Under the pieces are notes generated by a model that saw only the letters and a list, made by a program, of their open reading frames with translations, made no database searches and was not told the DNA's origin. Positions 6,412 to 7,481 of a stretch of 7,481 nucleotides of DNA are shown in pieces. Position numbers and translations under genes: made by a program. Origin of the DNA: an uncultured Collinsella sp. (GTDB lineage: Bacteria; Actinomycetota; Coriobacteriia; Coriobacteriales; Coriobacteriaceae); the NCBI GenBank assembly GCA_900550815.1, contig URTW01000095.1, positions 1 to 7,481 on the forward strand, in the 5' to 3' direction. Position 1 is the stretch's first letter. The number at the start of each line of letters is the position of its first letter.

Positions 6412-6417
6412 AAGGAG
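6412..6417 (+). promoter_or_regulatory. Ribosome-binding site deciding a GTG start for the lyase gene
   Basis: AAGGAG lies 6 bases before GTG 6424. The open frame extends upstream to 6340, but that stretch overlaps the previous gene and encodes nothing like the family. From the GTG the protein begins ATQKFTGVIPPVVVP, a normal N-terminus for the superfamily. Confidence 0.8.
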
Positions 6418-6423
6418 ATTCTT

Positions 6424-7344
6424 GTGGCAACTCAGAAATTCACCGGCGTTATCCCTCCCGTCGTTGTTCCCGATACCGAAGATCGCCAGCTCGACGTTGC
6501 CTCCTTTGAGCGCAGCATCAACCGCATGATCGATGCCGGCGTCGATGGCCTGTTCTTCTTGGGATCCTCGGGCGAGGTCGTCTTCTCCACCGACGAGCGC
6601 CGTCGCCAGATTATCGCCGAGGCCGTTCGTATCGTCGACCACCGTGTGCCTGTTCTGGTCGGCATCATCGATACCGAGACCGAGCGCATGATCGAGCACG
6701 GCAAGGTCGCCCAGGAGCTGGGCGCCGATGCCCTCGTCGCCACCTGCCCGTTCTATGCCCTGCAGGGCATGACCGAGGTCGAGGAGCACTTCCGTATCCT
6801 GCACGAGGAGCTTGACCTGCCCATCTTCGCCTATGACATTCCCGTCTGCGTTCACACCAAGCTCCCCTGGAAGCTCCTTGCCAAGCTCGGCGCCGAGGGC
6901 GTCCTTGCTGGCGTCAAGGATTCCTCGGGTGATGACATCTCGTTCCGCTACCTCGTTCAGGAGAACGAGAAGAACGGCCATCCGATGAGCATTCTCACCG
7001 GTCACGAGGTTGTTGTCGACGGCGCCTACCTCGGTGGCGCCGACGGTTCCGTCCCGGGTCTCGCCAACGTTGAGCCCGAGGGCTACGTGCGTCAGTGGAA
7101 GGCCGCTCAGGCTGGTGACTGGGCTACCGTCAAGGCCGAGCAGGATCGCCTCAATGAGATTTCGCACATCTGGGATGTCACCTCGGGCGTCCAGGGCTAT
7201 GCCGGTGGCGTCGGCGCCTTCAAGACCGCTATGAACCTCATGGGCATCTTCGACAGCCCGACCATGCCGCGCCCGGTGAAGGCCATGACCGGCGAGAACG
7301 TCGAGGCGATTAAGAAGGTCCTCCAGGACAACGGTCTCCTGTAA
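6424..7344 (+). CDS. Dihydrodipicolinate synthase/N-acetylneuraminate lyase superfamily protein (class I aldolase), specificity unknown
   Basis: This is a cytoplasmic (beta/alpha)8-barrel enzyme of 306 residues, normal for the family. These enzymes form a Schiff base between a lysine and pyruvate or a 2-keto acid, then cleave, condense or dehydrate. Visible features are the carboxylate-binding motif GSSGE (47-51), the catalytic Tyr137 in YDIP, and the Schiff-base Lys165 in GVKDSSGD. The tyrosine motif is YDIPVCVHTKL, with Asp for the usual Asn, and it lacks the arginine that true lysine-pathway DapA carries just after it. The loop after Lys165 reads TGHEVVVDGAYLGGADG, which aligns poorly with the Asp-Glu pair of sialic acid lyase. 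It is therefore probably neither DapA nor a standard NanA; a 2-keto-3-deoxy sugar-acid aldolase or dehydratase is possible. It has its own strong ribosome-binding site and very restricted codon use, suggesting high expression. The neighbours imply a catabolic role with imported, deacetylated substrate. Confidence 0.85.
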   Translation: MATQKFTGVIPPVVVPDTEDRQLDVASFERSINRMIDAGVDGLFFLGSSGEVVFSTDERRRQIIAEAVRIVDHRVPVLVGIIDTETERMIEHGKVAQELGADALVATCPFYALQGMTEVEEHFRILHEELDLPIFAYDIPVCVHTKLPWKLLAKLGAEGVLAGVKDSSGDDISFRYLVQENEKNGHPMSILTGHEVVVDGAYLGGADGSVPGLANVEPEGYVRQWKAAQAGDWATVKAEQDRLNEISHIWDVTSGVQGYAGGVGAFKTAMNLMGIFDSPTMPRPVKAMTGENVEAIKKVLQDNGLL

Positions 7345-7351
7345 AGCTTCC

Positions 7352-7439
7352 CCGGGCACCCGACCTCGCCGTTCAACCGTGCGGCCATGACCCATTAGGT
7401 TAATGGCCACACGGTTTCTCGGCGAGCTCGGGCACCTGG
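7352..7439 (+). repeat. 88-base imperfect inverted repeat (large hairpin) after the last gene
   Basis: The arms 7359-7388 and 7403-7432 match at 25 of 30 positions as an inverted repeat. After a two-by-two internal loop, CCGGG (7352-7356) pairs with CCTGG (7435-7439), with one G-T pair. The apex can close further through GACC and GGTT. It begins 7 bases after the lyase stop. A T-run does not follow (AAAACCTTTACC), so it is not a textbook intrinsic terminator. It could be a folded 3' end that blocks exonucleases, a repetitive extragenic element, or an unusual terminator. I see no gene in 7345-7481. Confidence 0.65.
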
Positions 7440-7481
7440 AAAACCTTTACCGAGCTGTGGCGGCAAGCCAGACGGCGCATT

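Noticed and set aside
6352..7410. A 352-codon minus-strand open frame opposite the lyase gene
   Set aside because: It is the same antisense effect of restricted codon use. The plus-strand protein has clear family motifs and a ribosome-binding site, while the minus-strand one has none.

Overview
The window is a single plus-strand operon-like cluster from a high-GC Gram-positive bacterium. Codons in the transporter and lyase genes end almost always in C or G. Those codon habits, together with a fused permease/ATPase peptide-class ABC gene, suggest a Coriobacteriia (Collinsella-like) gut actinobacterium. This is inference from style, with no marker gene to prove it. No gene on the minus strand is credible.

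Layout: (1) 1-492 is the 3' end of a peptide/oligosaccharide-class (Dpp/Opp) solute-binding protein. It carries an in-frame TAG at 112-114, so as written it is broken. (2) 493-649 is an intergenic stretch with a long terminator-like hairpin (555-588) and a perfect palindrome (592-609). (3) 650-4453 holds the membrane and ATPase parts of the importer: a DppB-type permease, a DppC-DppD fusion and a DppF-type ATPase, separated by only 3 and 0 bases. (4) A strong GC hairpin (4470-4497) separates the importer from the metabolic genes. (5) 4534-6355 holds two overlapping CE7 (acetylxylan esterase/cephalosporin-C deacetylase) family genes. The first keeps the full catalytic triad. The second is a shortened paralogue that has lost the nucleophilic serine. 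(6) 6424-7344 is a class I aldolase of the dihydrodipicolinate synthase/N-acetylneuraminate lyase superfamily, with substrate-site residues that fit neither classic enzyme. (7) The last 137 bases hold no gene but contain an 88-base imperfect hairpin.

How the parts may work together (inference): the importer brings in a small, probably acetylated ligand. The cytoplasmic CE7 esterase, which has no signal peptide, removes acetyl groups, perhaps assisted or regulated by its serine-less partner. The lyase-family enzyme then cleaves or dehydrates a 2-keto acid derived from it. Dpp/Opp-class importers are not restricted to peptides: the Thermotoga maritima xylan locus places such an importer near a CE7 esterase. 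The transporter is therefore better read as a candidate carbohydrate or sugar-acid importer than as a dipeptide permease. The most unusual items are the paired esterase/pseudo-esterase, the amber codon in the binding protein, and the large hairpin after the last gene.
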